Part shown: positions 43,101 to 52,426 of the stretch, piece after piece
Position numbering within the stretch: position 1 is the stretch's first letter
Layout: each line of letters opens with the position of its first letter
Assembly (NCBI RefSeq): GCF_031921685.1
Contig: NZ_JAPDHU010000002.1
Location: 1,116,001 to 1,180,000, forward strand
DNA length: 64,000 bases
Direction: 5' to 3'
Source of the DNA: Terripilifer sp031921685
Lineage (GTDB): Bacteria; Pseudomonadota; Alphaproteobacteria; Rhizobiales; Beijerinckiaceae
Position numbers and translations under genes: made by a program
Notes under the pieces: generated by a model
The model's input: only the letters and a program-made list of their open reading frames with translations
Database searches by the model: none
What the model was told of the DNA's origin: nothing

Positions 43101-44303
43101 GTGCCGGCCGCAGCGGCGCATGCCTTGGTGGGGCGCACGCATCGGGCGGACTGTTTCGCCGCTGCCTTTAGGCGCGTTGAGAAAGACTGGCCCTTGTTCA
43201 TCATCTTCGGAAGCTATTTTGTCCTGGTCTGGCTCATATTTTCCAAGCTCAAGCTGCTTCGGCTGACGTGGTTGAGCGGAAGCGTGGCCGCAGTGATCGG
43301 CATCTTCATCGTTGCCGTTTTCGCAGCGCTCTTGAATTCGCTTACGCCGACAGGTCCCATCGTTGTCGGATCGCGCGTGGTCGAGGTGACACCGAACGTC
43401 AGCGGCGAAGTCATCGCGGTCCCGGTCAAACCCAACATGTCCGTCAAGGCCGGCACTGTCCTTTTCCAGATTGACCCGGCTCCTTTTCAATACAAGGTCC
43501 GGCAGCTCGAGGCGGCGCTCGTCGCCGCGCAGCATCAGACCGACGTCCTTCAGGCCAACCTCGATCAGGCGAGTGCGAATGTTGCGGGGCTTGAGAAACA
43601 GGTCGCCTTCCAGCAACAGCGGCTGGCGGACATCGCGAAGCTGACGAAGAGCGGATCGGCAACAGCGTTCCGCGAGCAGGAAACGCTCCAACAGCTCGAC
43701 GTCGCCACGGCGCAGTTGCAGGCCGCGAAGGCCCAGCAACAGAGCGCGCGCGCAGCGCTCGATTCCTCCATCAATGGCACCAACACGACCGTCCTTCAGA
43801 CGCGCGCCCAGCTTGATGAGGTCAAATGGGAGCTTGAGCAGACGACAGTCAGGGCGCCATCGGATGGCTATGTGAGCACCATGGCTCTCGCGGTCGGGGC
43901 TCGGGCCCTGCAGGCCCGCGCGGCGATGTCCTTCATCGTCGCGTCCGATATCACGATCGTCGGCACGTTCTTACAGAATGGGTTCCGCACCATTCAGCCG
44001 GGCGCAACCGTGCGACTGTTCTTCGATGCCGAGCCCGGCCGCACCTATGAGGCGACGATTCTGGCCATTCCAAAGGGGGTCGGCCAGGGCGAAATCGCGG
44101 TTTCAGGGACGCTGGCGCGGGTCGGATCGATCGGCGGTACGGGCGCCTACCCCGCTGTCATCTCGATCCCGCCGGATGCCCATCCAGACGTGCTTCGTCT
44201 TGGAACGTCGGGCACGGCGACCGTATTCTCCGATACGGCCGGCGTCATTGGGCTGATCTCGCGCATCCTGCTCTGGGCTAAGTCCTATGCGGCTTACCTG
44301 TAA
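43101..44303 (+). CDS. HlyD/EmrA-type membrane-fusion (periplasmic adaptor) protein
   Basis: Up to 400 residues. Two N-terminal membrane helices (FIIFGSYFVLVWLIF and AAVIGIFIVAVFAALL) precede a biotinyl-lipoyl half-motif (VTPNVSGEVIAVPVKPNMSV), a long alpha-hairpin, the second half (VRAPSDGYVSTMALAVGA) and a beta-barrel. Two N-terminal helices recall YiaV/YibH-type inner-membrane adaptors. GTG 43101 is the longest start; TTG 43194, behind GAGAAAGA, would begin just before the first helix and fits that family better. No exporter pump or outer-membrane channel gene is adjacent, so its partner is unknown. Confidence 0.83.
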   Translation: MPAAAAHALVGRTHRADCFAAAFRRVEKDWPLFIIFGSYFVLVWLIFSKLKLLRLTWLSGSVAAVIGIFIVAVFAALLNSLTPTGPIVVGSRVVEVTPNVSGEVIAVPVKPNMSVKAGTVLFQIDPAPFQYKVRQLEAALVAAQHQTDVLQANLDQASANVAGLEKQVAFQQQRLADIAKLTKSGSATAFREQETLQQLDVATAQLQAAKAQQQSARAALDSSINGTNTTVLQTRAQLDEVKWELEQTTVRAPSDGYVSTMALAVGARALQARAAMSFIVASDITIVGTFLQNGFRTIQPGATVRLFFDAEPGRTYEATILAIPKGVGQGEIAVSGTLARVGSIGGTGAYPAVISIPPDAHPDVLRLGTSGTATVFSDTAGVIGLISRILLWAKSYAAYL

Positions 44304-44493
44304 GTTTTGCCTGTAAGTTTTCGACTGGCCACCACCGGAAATAGCGACATCCACGGTCGGGCGATCGACCGTGGCTCCACATATGTCCTGATCAGCTAAA
44401 TATTTTGCCCAAAACCGCAAAAACCGCGACGGGCATGGAACAACTGCCACACAGCCCTGGGCAGAAAGGAGACCCGTAACGACGGAGACGGTC

Positions 44494-45303
44494 ATGAAAG
44501 CCAGCGACGTGAGAAAAAATGCCTATTCCATGCCCCTGACAAATCCGGCTTTCCCGAAAGGCCCCTATCGCTTTGTGAATCGCGAATACCTGATCATCAC
44601 CTACCGGACCGACCCGGAAAAGCTGCGCGCCGTCATCCCCGAACCGCTGGAAATGGCCGAACCGGTGGTCAAATTCGAATTCATTCGCATGCCCGATTCC
44701 ACCGGCTTCGGCGATTACACCGAGGCCGGCCAAGTGATTCCGGTCCGGTTCGAGGGCAAGGCCGGCAACTATACCCATGCCATGTACCTCAATGACGGCC
44801 CGCCGATCTTCGGCGGCCGCGAGATCTGGGGCTTCCCTAAGAAATACGCCCACCCGACGCTCGCCGTGCATCGCGACACCCTGGTCGGCACCCTCGACTA
44901 TGGCCCGGTGCGGGTCGCCACCGGCACGATGGGTTTCAAACATGTGGAAGCCGATCGCGGCGCCATCGAGGATTCTCTCGCTCTGCCGAACTACTTGTTG
45001 AAGATCATCCCGCATGTGGATGGCAGCACCCGCATCTGCGAACTGGTCAGCTTCGACCTGCAGGACGTGGTGCTGAAAGGCGCCTGGAACGGCCCGGCCG
45101 CCCTCGATCTGCACGCCCACGCCTTGGCGCCGGTGGCCGATCTGCCGGTGCTCGAAGTCCTCTCGGCCACCCACATCCTCGCCGACCTCACCTTGGGCAT
45201 GGGCCAGGTCGTTCATGACTATCTGGATGGCCTCCTGGTGTGGCCCGAGGGGCTGCGCCCGGCGCGCAATACAGAGGACATGGGCGCGCCGATCGATCCG
45301 TAA
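44494..45303 (+). CDS. adc: acetoacetate decarboxylase (paralogue 2)
   Basis: 269 residues. It is the same fold as paralogue 1, with the catalytic GGREIWGFPKKYA lysines intact. It differs from paralogue 1 mainly by conservative changes and a C-terminal extension after HDYL (DGLLVWPEGLRPARNTEDMG). The ATG lies eight or so bases after an ACGGAGACG ribosome binding site. The high similarity and nearby position point to tandem duplication, with the two intervening genes arriving later or included in a rearrangement. Confidence 0.92.
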   Translation: MKASDVRKNAYSMPLTNPAFPKGPYRFVNREYLIITYRTDPEKLRAVIPEPLEMAEPVVKFEFIRMPDSTGFGDYTEAGQVIPVRFEGKAGNYTHAMYLNDGPPIFGGREIWGFPKKYAHPTLAVHRDTLVGTLDYGPVRVATGTMGFKHVEADRGAIEDSLALPNYLLKIIPHVDGSTRICELVSFDLQDVVLKGAWNGPAALDLHAHALAPVADLPVLEVLSATHILADLTLGMGQVVHDYLDGLLVWPEGLRPARNTEDMGAPIDP

Positions 45304-45622
45304 AATTTTTTCTTTCTCCGGACGGACGGTCTCCACAGCCCGCCTGGACCGCGCAGCGACCTTGGCCGTACGATTCTCGGCCAAGGTTTTGAATTTCCGG
45401 CAGCTCTCCGAAACCAGTCCCAAACTACCCAGGGGCCGGCTCATGACACGCCCTGTCATCAACCTGTGGTTGATGGGGACGATCAACAGGATGGTGAATC
45501 GATCGTAACCAGTATGACCGACTGATTCTCCCACAGGACCGGTATTGGCCCATTGCAGAATTTCGCGACTCGTCAGAGACTTGGGCTGCGGCCGGGACGA
45601 ATCCCCGCTCTTCACAGGCGCC

Positions 45623-45670
45623 CCACTACATTTTGGGTTAAGCCGTCAACCCCACCACTAATCCTTGACG
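45623..45670 (+). promoter_or_regulatory. probable tandem NrdR boxes for nrdJ
   Basis: The box at 45623-45638 matches the published consensus acaCwAtATmTwGtgt at 12 of 16 positions, including the central C..A.AT.T.G bases. A second, weaker box at 45655-45670 matches 9 of 16, and both begin CCACTA. Their starts are exactly 32 bp apart, about three helical turns, as expected for NrdR box pairs upstream of ribonucleotide reductase genes. Repression by NrdR is inferred from the family. Confidence 0.5.
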
Positions 45671-45814
45671 TTGCCACGACAGAGGCGCATTTTTCTGTTC
45701 AATGGATCGCACGACACGGACGCCTTGAAGCGCCGGAGAGCCTGATCCGTTGCGTGCAGACGGAACCGCACAGCGGACCGCCAGTTTCGGGGACCAAGTC
45801 AGACAGAACACAGG

Positions 45815-45850
45815 GGCCACGCGTGGCCTCAGCGGGCGTGTTTTGCCCGC
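45815..45850 (+). promoter_or_regulatory. two inverted repeats just upstream of nrdJ
   Basis: GGCCACGCGTGGCC 45815-45828 is a perfect 14-bp palindrome, followed at once by GCGGGC 45832-45837, loop GTGTTTT, GCCCGC 45845-45850. The second hairpin ends 18 bases before ATG 45869 and just before the GGGGGA ribosome binding site. They could influence nrdJ transcription or translation; no known riboswitch class is implied. Confidence 0.45.
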
Positions 45851-45868
45851 GCATACCGGGGGACTAAA

Positions 45869-48800
45869 ATGCGGATCGAACGTCGTTACACCAAAGCCCA
45901 TCAGTCGCCATACGCGGAGATCGAATTCCGCAAGGCCAAGAGTGAAATCCGCAACCCGGATGGCTCGGTCGTCTTCTCGCTCGACGGTATCGACGTACCT
46001 GCCGATTGGAGCCAGGTGGCGTGCGACGTCATCGCGCAAAAATATTTCCGCAAGGCCGGGGTCCCCGCCCGCCTGAAGAAGGTTGAAGAGAACGACGTCC
46101 CCTCGTTCCTGTGGCGCTCGGTCGCCGACGAAGAAGCCCTCGCCGATCTGCCCAAGGACGCCCGCTATGGCGGTGAAATGACCTCGACCCAGGTCTTCGA
46201 CCGTCTCGCCGGCACCTGGGCCTATTGGGGCTGGAAGGGCAAATATTTCGACAGTGAAGACGACGCGCAGGCGTTCTACGACGAAATGCGCTTCATGCTG
46301 GCGAGCCAGATGGCCGCGCCGAATTCGCCGCAATGGTTCAACACCGGCCTGCACTGGGCCTATGGCATCGACGGCCCGGGCCAGGGCCATCACTATGTCG
46401 ACCCGTTCACCGGCAAGCTCACCAAGTCGAAGAGCGCCTACGAACATCCCCAGCCCCACGCCTGCTTCATTCAGTCCGTCGCCGACGATCTCGTCAACGA
46501 AGGCGGCATCATGGACCTGTGGGTGCGCGAAGCGCGCCTGTTCAAATATGGCTCGGGCACCGGCTCGAACTTCTCGCGCCTGCGCGGCGAAAACGAAAAG
46601 CTCTCGGGCGGCGGCAAGTCCTCCGGCCTGATGAGCTTCCTCAAGATCGGCGATCGCGCCGCCGGCGCCATCAAGTCGGGCGGCACGACGCGCCGCGCCG
46701 CCAAGATGGTCGTGGTCGATGCCGACCATCCTGATATCGAGGCCTATATCGATTGGAAGGTGAAGGAAGAGGAGAAGGTCGCTTCCCTCGTCACCGGCTC
46801 GAAGATCGTCAAGAAGCACATGACCGCGGTCATGAAGGCCTGCGTCAATTGCGAAGGCCCGGGCGACGATTGCTTCAACCCCGAAAAGAACCCGGCGTTG
46901 AAGAAGGCCGTAAAGCTCGCCCGCCGCGACGCCGTGCCCGACAGCTATATCAAGCGCGTCATCCAGTTCGCGCGTCAGGGCTATACCGACATCGCCTTCG
47001 ACACCTATGACACCGATTGGGATTCGGAAGCCTATCTGACGGTTGCCGGCCAGAACTCGAACAATTCGGTCCGTGTCACCGACGAATTCCTGCGCGCGGT
47101 CGAGAAGGACGGTGACTGGAACCTGACGCGCCGCACCGACGGCAAGCTGCACAAGACCCTCAAGGCGAAAGACCTGTGGGAGAAGATCGGCTATGCCGCC
47201 TGGGCCTCCGCCGATCCGGGCATTCAATATCACACCACCATCAATGACTGGCACACCTGCCCGGCCTCGGGTCCGATCATCGCGTCGAACCCCTGCTCCG
47301 AATATATGTTCCTCGACGACACGGCCTGTAACCTCGCCTCGCTGAACCTGCTGCAGTTCCGCAATCCGGAGACCGGCGCGTTCGACGTCGGCGGCTACGA
47401 ACACACCGTGCGGCTGTGGACCATCGTGCTGGAAATCGCCGTCATGATGGCGCAGTTCCCGTCCAAGGAAATCGCCCGCCTCTCCTACGACTACCGCACG
47501 CTTGGTCTGGGCTACGCCAATGTCGGCGGTCTCCTGATGTCGTCGGGCCTCGGCTATGACAGCGACGAAGGCCGCGCCATCGTCGGTGCGCTCTCGGCCA
47601 TCATGACCGGCGTCTGCTACGAAACCTCGGCCGAAATGGCCAAGGAACTCGGCACCTTCCCCGGCCACAAGCCGAACGCCGACCACATGCTGCGCGTCAT
47701 CCGCAACCATCGCCGCGCCGCCCATGGCGAAGCGGCTGGCTACGAAAATGTCGCCGTCGCGCCGGTGCCGCTGGACCATGCCTCGCTGATCAAGCTCGGC
47801 TCCAACTGGAGCGCGCTCTCGCACAGCGCCAAGTCGGCCTGGGACCGCGCGCTCGCCAAGGGCGAACAGCACGGCTATCGCAACGCCCAGACCACCGTCG
47901 TCGCCCCCACCGGCACGATCGGCCTGGTCATGGATTGCGACACCACCGGCATCGAGCCTGACTTCGCGCTCGTGAAATTCAAGAAGCTCGCCGGCGGCGG
48001 CTATTTCAAGATCATCAACCGCGCCGTGCCGGAAGCCCTGCGCGTGCTCGGCTACTCGCCCTCGCAGATCGCCGAGATCGAAGCCTATGCGGTGGGCCAC
48101 GCCTCGCTCGCCCAGGCGCCCGCCATCAACAATGCGACGTTGAAGGCACGCGGCTTCACCGACGAAAAGCTCGACGTGCTGGCGAAGTCGCTGAAAGGCG
48201 CTTTCGACATCAAGTTCGTCTTCAACAAGTGGACCTTGGGTGCCGACTTCCTCGTAGGCGCGCTGAAAGTGCCGGCGGAAAAGCTCGACGATCCGTCGTT
48301 CGAACTGCTGGCGTTCCTCGGCTTCTCGCGCGCCGAGATCGAGGCCTGCAACACTCATGTGTGCGGCGCCATGACTTTGGAAGGCGCGCCCTTCCTGAAG
48401 ACCGAGCACTACAACGTGTTCGACTGCGCCAATCCGTGCGGCCGCACCGGCAAGCGTTACCTGTCGGTGGAAAGCCACATCCGCATGATGGCGGCGGCGC
48501 AGCCCTTCATCACGGGCGCCATCTCCAAGACGATCAACATGCCGAATGACGCGACCGTGGAGGATTGCAAGGAATCCTACATGCTGTCGTGGCGCCTCGG
48601 CCTCAAGGCCAATGCGCTCTATCGCGATGGCTCGAAACTGTCGCAGCCGCTCAACTCGCAGCTCATCGCCGACGACAGCGACGACGAAGAGGATGCGGTC
48701 GAGCAGCTCGTGCAGCTGCCGAACGCGGCGCGCGCCGCGCAGGTCGCCGAGAAGATCGTCGAGCGCATCGTCGAGCGGGTCGAGCGCACCCGCGAACGCG

Positions 48801-49573
48801 AACGCCTGCCCGATCGCCGCAAGGGCTACACCCAGAAGGCCGTTGTCGGCGGCCACAAGGTCTATCTGCGTACCGGCGAATATGCCGACGGCCGCATCGG
48901 CGAAATCTTCATCGACATGCACAAGGAAGGCGCCGCCTTCCGCTCGCTGATGAACAACTTCGCCATCGCCATCTCGGTCGGCCTGCAATATGGCGTGCCG
49001 CTGGAGGAATATGTCGACGCCTTCACCTTCACCCGCTTCGAACCGGCGGGCTTCGTGCAGGGCAATGACGCGATCAAGAACGCCACGTCGATCCTCGACT
49101 ACGTGTTCCGCGAACTCGCCATTTCCTACCTGAACCGCAACGACCTCGCCCATGTCGAACCCTCCGACATCGGCTCGACCGTCATCGGTGGCGGCGAAGA
49201 CCAGGGCCGCAATCAGGCGGCGCCGCTCGTCTCCTCGGGCTTCGTGCGCGGCAAGCAGGACCGCCTGATGCTGGTGAAGACCGGCACCGGCAAGGACGAC
49301 TACGCCGACCAGCCCGCCGCCCGCGCCCACAACGCGGAAGCAACGACGGCACTGCGCGACACGGCTGAAGTGATCGAAACGCTGAACTGGCAAGCGCCAT
49401 CAGCAGCGAACTCCACCACGGCCGCCGCTCCCTCGGTCGCCGACCGCCGCGCCGAAGCACGCATGAAAGGCTACGTCGGAGAAGCCTGCCCCGAGTGCCA
49501 GAACTTTACGCTGGTACGGAACGGCACGTGTCTGAAGTGCGACACGTGCGGCAGCACGACGGGATGTTCGTGA
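45869..49573 (+). CDS. nrdJ: adenosylcobalamin-dependent (class II) ribonucleoside-diphosphate reductase
   Basis: A 1234-residue single-chain class II reductase that makes deoxyribonucleotides with or without oxygen, using B12. Features are the N-terminal SPYAEIEFRKAKSEI, the core QNSNNSVRVTDEFL, thiyl-radical-region Cys476 in SNPCSEYMFLDD, the APTGTIGLVMDCDTTGIEP finger region, and a C-terminal zinc ribbon (CPECQNFTLVRNGTCLKCD) ending in redox cysteines. The length is normal for the long alphaproteobacterial type. GGGGGA precedes ATG 45869. NrdR boxes and hairpins lie upstream and a strong terminator downstream, so it is a single-gene transcript. Confidence 0.96.
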   Translation: MRIERRYTKAHQSPYAEIEFRKAKSEIRNPDGSVVFSLDGIDVPADWSQVACDVIAQKYFRKAGVPARLKKVEENDVPSFLWRSVADEEALADLPKDARYGGEMTSTQVFDRLAGTWAYWGWKGKYFDSEDDAQAFYDEMRFMLASQMAAPNSPQWFNTGLHWAYGIDGPGQGHHYVDPFTGKLTKSKSAYEHPQPHACFIQSVADDLVNEGGIMDLWVREARLFKYGSGTGSNFSRLRGENEKLSGGGKSSGLMSFLKIGDRAAGAIKSGGTTRRAAKMVVVDADHPDIEAYIDWKVKEEEKVASLVTGSKIVKKHMTAVMKACVNCEGPGDDCFNPEKNPALKKAVKLARRDAVPDSYIKRVIQFARQGYTDIAFDTYDTDWDSEAYLTVAGQNSNNSVRVTDEFLRAVEKDGDWNLTRRTDGKLHKTLKAKDLWEKIGYAAWASADPGIQYHTTINDWHTCPASGPIIASNPCSEYMFLDDTACNLASLNLLQFRNPETGAFDVGGYEHTVRLWTIVLEIAVMMAQFPSKEIARLSYDYRTLGLGYANVGGLLMSSGLGYDSDEGRAIVGALSAIMTGVCYETSAEMAKELGTFPGHKPNADHMLRVIRNHRRAAHGEAAGYENVAVAPVPLDHASLIKLGSNWSALSHSAKSAWDRALAKGEQHGYRNAQTTVVAPTGTIGLVMDCDTTGIEPDFALVKFKKLAGGGYFKIINRAVPEALRVLGYSPSQIAEIEAYAVGHASLAQAPAINNATLKARGFTDEKLDVLAKSLKGAFDIKFVFNKWTLGADFLVGALKVPAEKLDDPSFELLAFLGFSRAEIEACNTHVCGAMTLEGAPFLKTEHYNVFDCANPCGRTGKRYLSVESHIRMMAAAQPFITGAISKTINMPNDATVEDCKESYMLSWRLGLKANALYRDGSKLSQPLNSQLIADDSDDEEDAVEQLVQLPNAARAAQVAEKIVERIVERVERTRERERLPDRRKGYTQKAVVGGHKVYLRTGEYADGRIGEIFIDMHKEGAAFRSLMNNFAIAISVGLQYGVPLEEYVDAFTFTRFEPAGFVQGNDAIKNATSILDYVFRELAISYLNRNDLAHVEPSDIGSTVIGGGEDQGRNQAAPLVSSGFVRGKQDRLMLVKTGTGKDDYADQPAARAHNAEATTALRDTAEVIETLNWQAPSAANSTTAAAPSVADRRAEARMKGYVGEACPECQNFTLVRNGTCLKCDTCGSTTGCS

Positions 49574-49598
49574 GCTTTAGGCTCAGTCATTAAGAACA

Positions 49599-49628
49599 AA
49601 AGGGCGCGTGCAGACGCGCCCTTTTTTA
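49599..49628 (+). terminator. intrinsic terminator of nrdJ
   Basis: AAAGGGCGCGT 49599-49609, loop GCAG, ACGCGCCCTTT 49614-49624, then TTTATT. A perfect 11-bp stem runs into a T-run, about 25 bases after the nrdJ stop codon. Confidence 0.95.
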
Positions 49629-49838
49629 TTGGCCGCAGTCTCCATGCCACTCCCGACGCGCCGCAGGCCGCGAACGGAAGTCCAGAGGCAAATGGTAAAA
49701 CGCCAAAAGTCGTACTCGATCCATTCGCTCCCGTATTGCACGTCTTAGCTCAAACTAGACAACGTCCGAGATGCGCAATTGTTTTCTTTCCATCGAGATT
49801 GCTAATGTAAACGGAAAGCATTGATCCGCGAGATCAAA

Positions 49839-51509
49839 ATGGGATTCAGGTTCCGCCAGTCCGTTCGTCTTTTTCCCGGTGTTAGGGTGAATTTCAGCCT
49901 CAGCGGCATGTCGGTAAGCGCGGGCATTCCCGGCATGAGATTGAACGTCGGCACTCGACGCTCAACTCTGACAATGGGAATCCCTGGCACGGGACTGTCT
50001 TATGTCCACAGTCTTTCCAGTGGAACGAGGCATCAAGACGAAGCCACGACCGAGCCACGCTTAGAACATCAGCCAGAGGCTCCGCCCTCTACTCCTAGCC
50101 CTGCGAAAGAATCTCTTCAGGGGGAAATCCGTAGCGCTGAAATCGCCACACTCACAAGCCCAGATTTGGCAGGCCTCAAGCAACTCATCAATGAAGCTGC
50201 AAGTCAAAAAAGAATGTTGGAACCGGACTGGAACAACGCATTAAAGGAACGTCTCAAGACTTGGAAAAAGTTACGCCGACGAGAACAATTCCCATTGAGT
50301 GTCTTTGCTGGTTGGACCGTACCAAAAGCACAAACAGCGTTCGCGGTCGCAGACGAAGAAGCCCTGAAAGTCGCAAGCGCTCTCGCAGCCTCTGAAATCA
50401 AGATAAGCGTCGAATTTGACGAGCAAACCTGGGCTGCATGGGAGCGGGTCGTTACCGCTCATCGCGCGATGTCGTTATCAACGCGCACATGGGATGTCAC
50501 TTCGTCCGTGGCCACAGATCAAATTAAGGAGCGGACGATCGCGTCAAATGCGATCTCTCGCACTCTTGTCGCGTTACGGCCCACGCGCGATGCCATCGTA
50601 TCCACGAACCATGGCGGCTTGTGCTTTGAAAATGCGAATGGCGGTGACCTAAATCTCTTTCCCGGCTTTCTCTTGATCAGGGAGAAATCTGCGTCAGATT
50701 ACGCTCTTGTCGATATGCGAGAGATCAACGTCCAAGCCATGACGATAAAATTTATAGAAAACGAGGATCTCCCTTTAGATGCCAAAATCGTTGGCAGCAC
50801 ATGGGCAAAAGCAAATAAGGACGGCTCGCCCGATCGTCGCTTCAAGGAAAACCATCAAATTCCGATCGTGTCTTATGGGAAAATCTACTTCACATCCTCG
50901 AGCGGCATCTTCGAGGGTTATCTGCTAAGCCGCAGCGACGCAGCCTTAGAGTTCGGCTTTGCGATGCAAGCGTTTCAGATGGCAATGCGAGGTCAAGCAT
51001 CAAATCCGAAAGACGTATTTGCTGCCGACGATGAATCCAACCAGATTGATCCAGCACAGAGACTTCCACAGCTTCCAGAGGTCAGGGGAGCCTATGAAAC
51101 AATCGTCATTCCGGTTGCTATGGCGGCAGGCTTTTCATTCTTTCAACCTCTTGCCCAACAGGCTGAGATGAGCTCGCCTACGAATAATGCCGCTCATCAA
51201 ACGGCCGCAACAAACAGCACGAAATTCATTCCGGCACAGAAAATCGATGTGGCTAGCTCACAGCCGACATCCGAACCGCAACAGATCGTTCGCAGTTTAG
51301 CCGCCCAGACAGCATTAGAGCGCATGGTTACCGTCTCTGGAGCAAACCTGCGAAGCGGTCCCGATCGAAACGCTCCGTCTTTACGAGTTATCAAAGCCGG
51401 TACGATCTTGGTCATTCTCGACCGAAACGGATCATGGGCGAGGGTTGGAGATGGCCAGTCTGAACCTTGGGGCTGGGTTCACATGAGTTTGCTAAAGAAG
51501 CAGATGTAA
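49839..51509 (+). CDS. DUF4236-N / SH3b-C multidomain protein
   Basis: 556 residues from ATG 49839, where the DUF4236 signature begins: MGFRFRQSVRLFPGVRVNFS, then SVSAGIPGMRLNVG and SLTMGIPGTGLSY-like strands. A central region of about 300 residues is not recognised. The C-terminal 60 residues are a bacterial SH3 domain (VSGANLRSGPDRNAPSLRVI ... GWVHMSLL). A moderately hydrophobic stretch (TIVIPVAMAAGFSFF) precedes it and may be a membrane segment, which would put the SH3 domain outside the cytoplasm. G+C content and codon use are visibly lower than in neighbouring genes, suggesting acquisition. Function unknown. Confidence 0.75.
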   Translation: MGFRFRQSVRLFPGVRVNFSLSGMSVSAGIPGMRLNVGTRRSTLTMGIPGTGLSYVHSLSSGTRHQDEATTEPRLEHQPEAPPSTPSPAKESLQGEIRSAEIATLTSPDLAGLKQLINEAASQKRMLEPDWNNALKERLKTWKKLRRREQFPLSVFAGWTVPKAQTAFAVADEEALKVASALAASEIKISVEFDEQTWAAWERVVTAHRAMSLSTRTWDVTSSVATDQIKERTIASNAISRTLVALRPTRDAIVSTNHGGLCFENANGGDLNLFPGFLLIREKSASDYALVDMREINVQAMTIKFIENEDLPLDAKIVGSTWAKANKDGSPDRRFKENHQIPIVSYGKIYFTSSSGIFEGYLLSRSDAALEFGFAMQAFQMAMRGQASNPKDVFAADDESNQIDPAQRLPQLPEVRGAYETIVIPVAMAAGFSFFQPLAQQAEMSSPTNNAAHQTAATNSTKFIPAQKIDVASSQPTSEPQQIVRSLAAQTALERMVTVSGANLRSGPDRNAPSLRVIKAGTILVILDRNGSWARVGDGQSEPWGWVHMSLLKKQM

Positions 51510-51568
51510 GACAAAAGCGGCTTCATCAGGCCGTCTTTTTCATGTCAAGCCGGTTTTCACGAACTCCA

Positions 51569-52426
51569 TCACCAGAACCGCCACCACGGTTTAGTAGCGG
51601 ACTGACGTTTCTCGCCGCCGAGTTCTTCCGTGATGTCGCGCCAGACAAAAGTTGTCGGTCGAGATTTCCCTTCAGCAAAGTCGCGCAAGATCAGCTTAAC
51701 GCTTTCATTCGAAAGCCGCTCGTTCGCCCTGATCGAAAAATGTGTGCCGTTCCCAGGAATGGTGATGTTTGTATCGGAACCCGGCCCTGGCCTGCCAGCG
51801 ACCCAATGCTGAAAGCCCGTGTTCGAATGCTGCCGCCATTCGACCGTGCAAGTGCCCTTGCCGCCACCAACCTGGGCATAGTCTCCCGTCTGGTTCTGCA
51901 GAACGAGAAACCCGGGGCCACCGGATGGATTGAGCCAATCAACCGCCGCCTCGATCAAGGCCACTGACGGCGATACGAAAGCCCGTTGCCCTTCGAGGGT
52001 CAGCGTGAGGCCGGACATCGCCGTTGTATCAAGGGCATCGGCTGGCGGGAACCAGATCTCGCCGTCGTCGACGCTGGCATTGAAGAAACCGACACCATGC
52101 CTGACCGCCAAAGCGCGCACGGCAGCATAGGCGCTTTCCGCCTCCGACCAACGAAAGCCAGCGTAGATGACCGACTGACCGATGGAATAATCAGTAACGC
52201 GCGGATTGTCCTCGTCATCGGCGATTTCGTAAGCGCCAGGACCATTCATATTCGGGAAATCGCGCCGCATGTCGGCATACCATGCCGCCAATGGCGCCGT
52301 GGTCACGACAGGATCGTTATAGGCATGGCCTTCCGACCACTCGGTTTGCACCCGATACCACTCAAGAAACGCGCTTCGTTCGCGCGGCGCGACATGGGGA
52401 TCGAACACCATCAAGTCATAGCTCAC
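51569..52426 (-). CDS. uncharacterised two-part protein, translationally coupled to an AraC regulator
   Basis: 285 residues. The N-terminal half (MSYDLMVFDPHVAPRERSAF, then YEIADDEDNPRVTDYSIGQS) matches a recurrent family of small unknown proteins. The C-terminal half (GFLVLQNQTGDYAQVGGG ... HWVAGRPGPG) resembles Imm1-type immunity folds. GTG 52426 overlaps the stop of the upstream regulator gene as GTGA, so the two are translated together. No signal peptide. No toxin gene is adjacent, so an immunity role is only a possibility. It ends in KPWWRFW and converges on the DUF4236 gene. Confidence 0.6.
   Translation of the reverse strand: MSYDLMVFDPHVAPRERSAFLEWYRVQTEWSEGHAYNDPVVTTAPLAAWYADMRRDFPNMNGPGAYEIADDEDNPRVTDYSIGQSVIYAGFRWSEAESAYAAVRALAVRHGVGFFNASVDDGEIWFPPADALDTTAMSGLTLTLEGQRAFVSPSVALIEAAVDWLNPSGGPGFLVLQNQTGDYAQVGGGKGTCTVEWRQHSNTGFQHWVAGRPGPGSDTNITIPGNGTHFSIRANERLSNESVKLILRDFAEGKSRPTTFVWRDITEELGGEKRQSATKPWWRFW

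Larger units (their letters stand above)
45304..45868 (+). other. 565-bp intergenic region upstream of nrdJ
   Basis: No coding frame here looks real. It holds a candidate NrdR box pair at 45623-45670 and two strong inverted repeats at 45815-45850 close to the nrdJ start. No cobalamin riboswitch was recognised: the conserved core and GCCACTG-type box are not seen, although nrdJ is B12-dependent. No clear terminator follows the decarboxylase gene. Confidence 0.45.

Noticed and set aside
45304..45868. Cobalamin riboswitch upstream of nrdJ
   Set aside because: B12-dependence made it worth looking for, but the conserved core and GCCACTG-type box could not be found; a covariance search would be decisive.
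45638..49393. Open frame of more than 1,200 codons on the strand opposite nrdJ
   Set aside because: It is a mirror of codon bias in a high-G+C gene: low-complexity composition (rich in Gly, Arg, Asp, Val), no family motif, no ribosome binding site, and the plus-strand gene is certain. Similar long mirrors lie opposite tyrS, mrcA, rne and accC.
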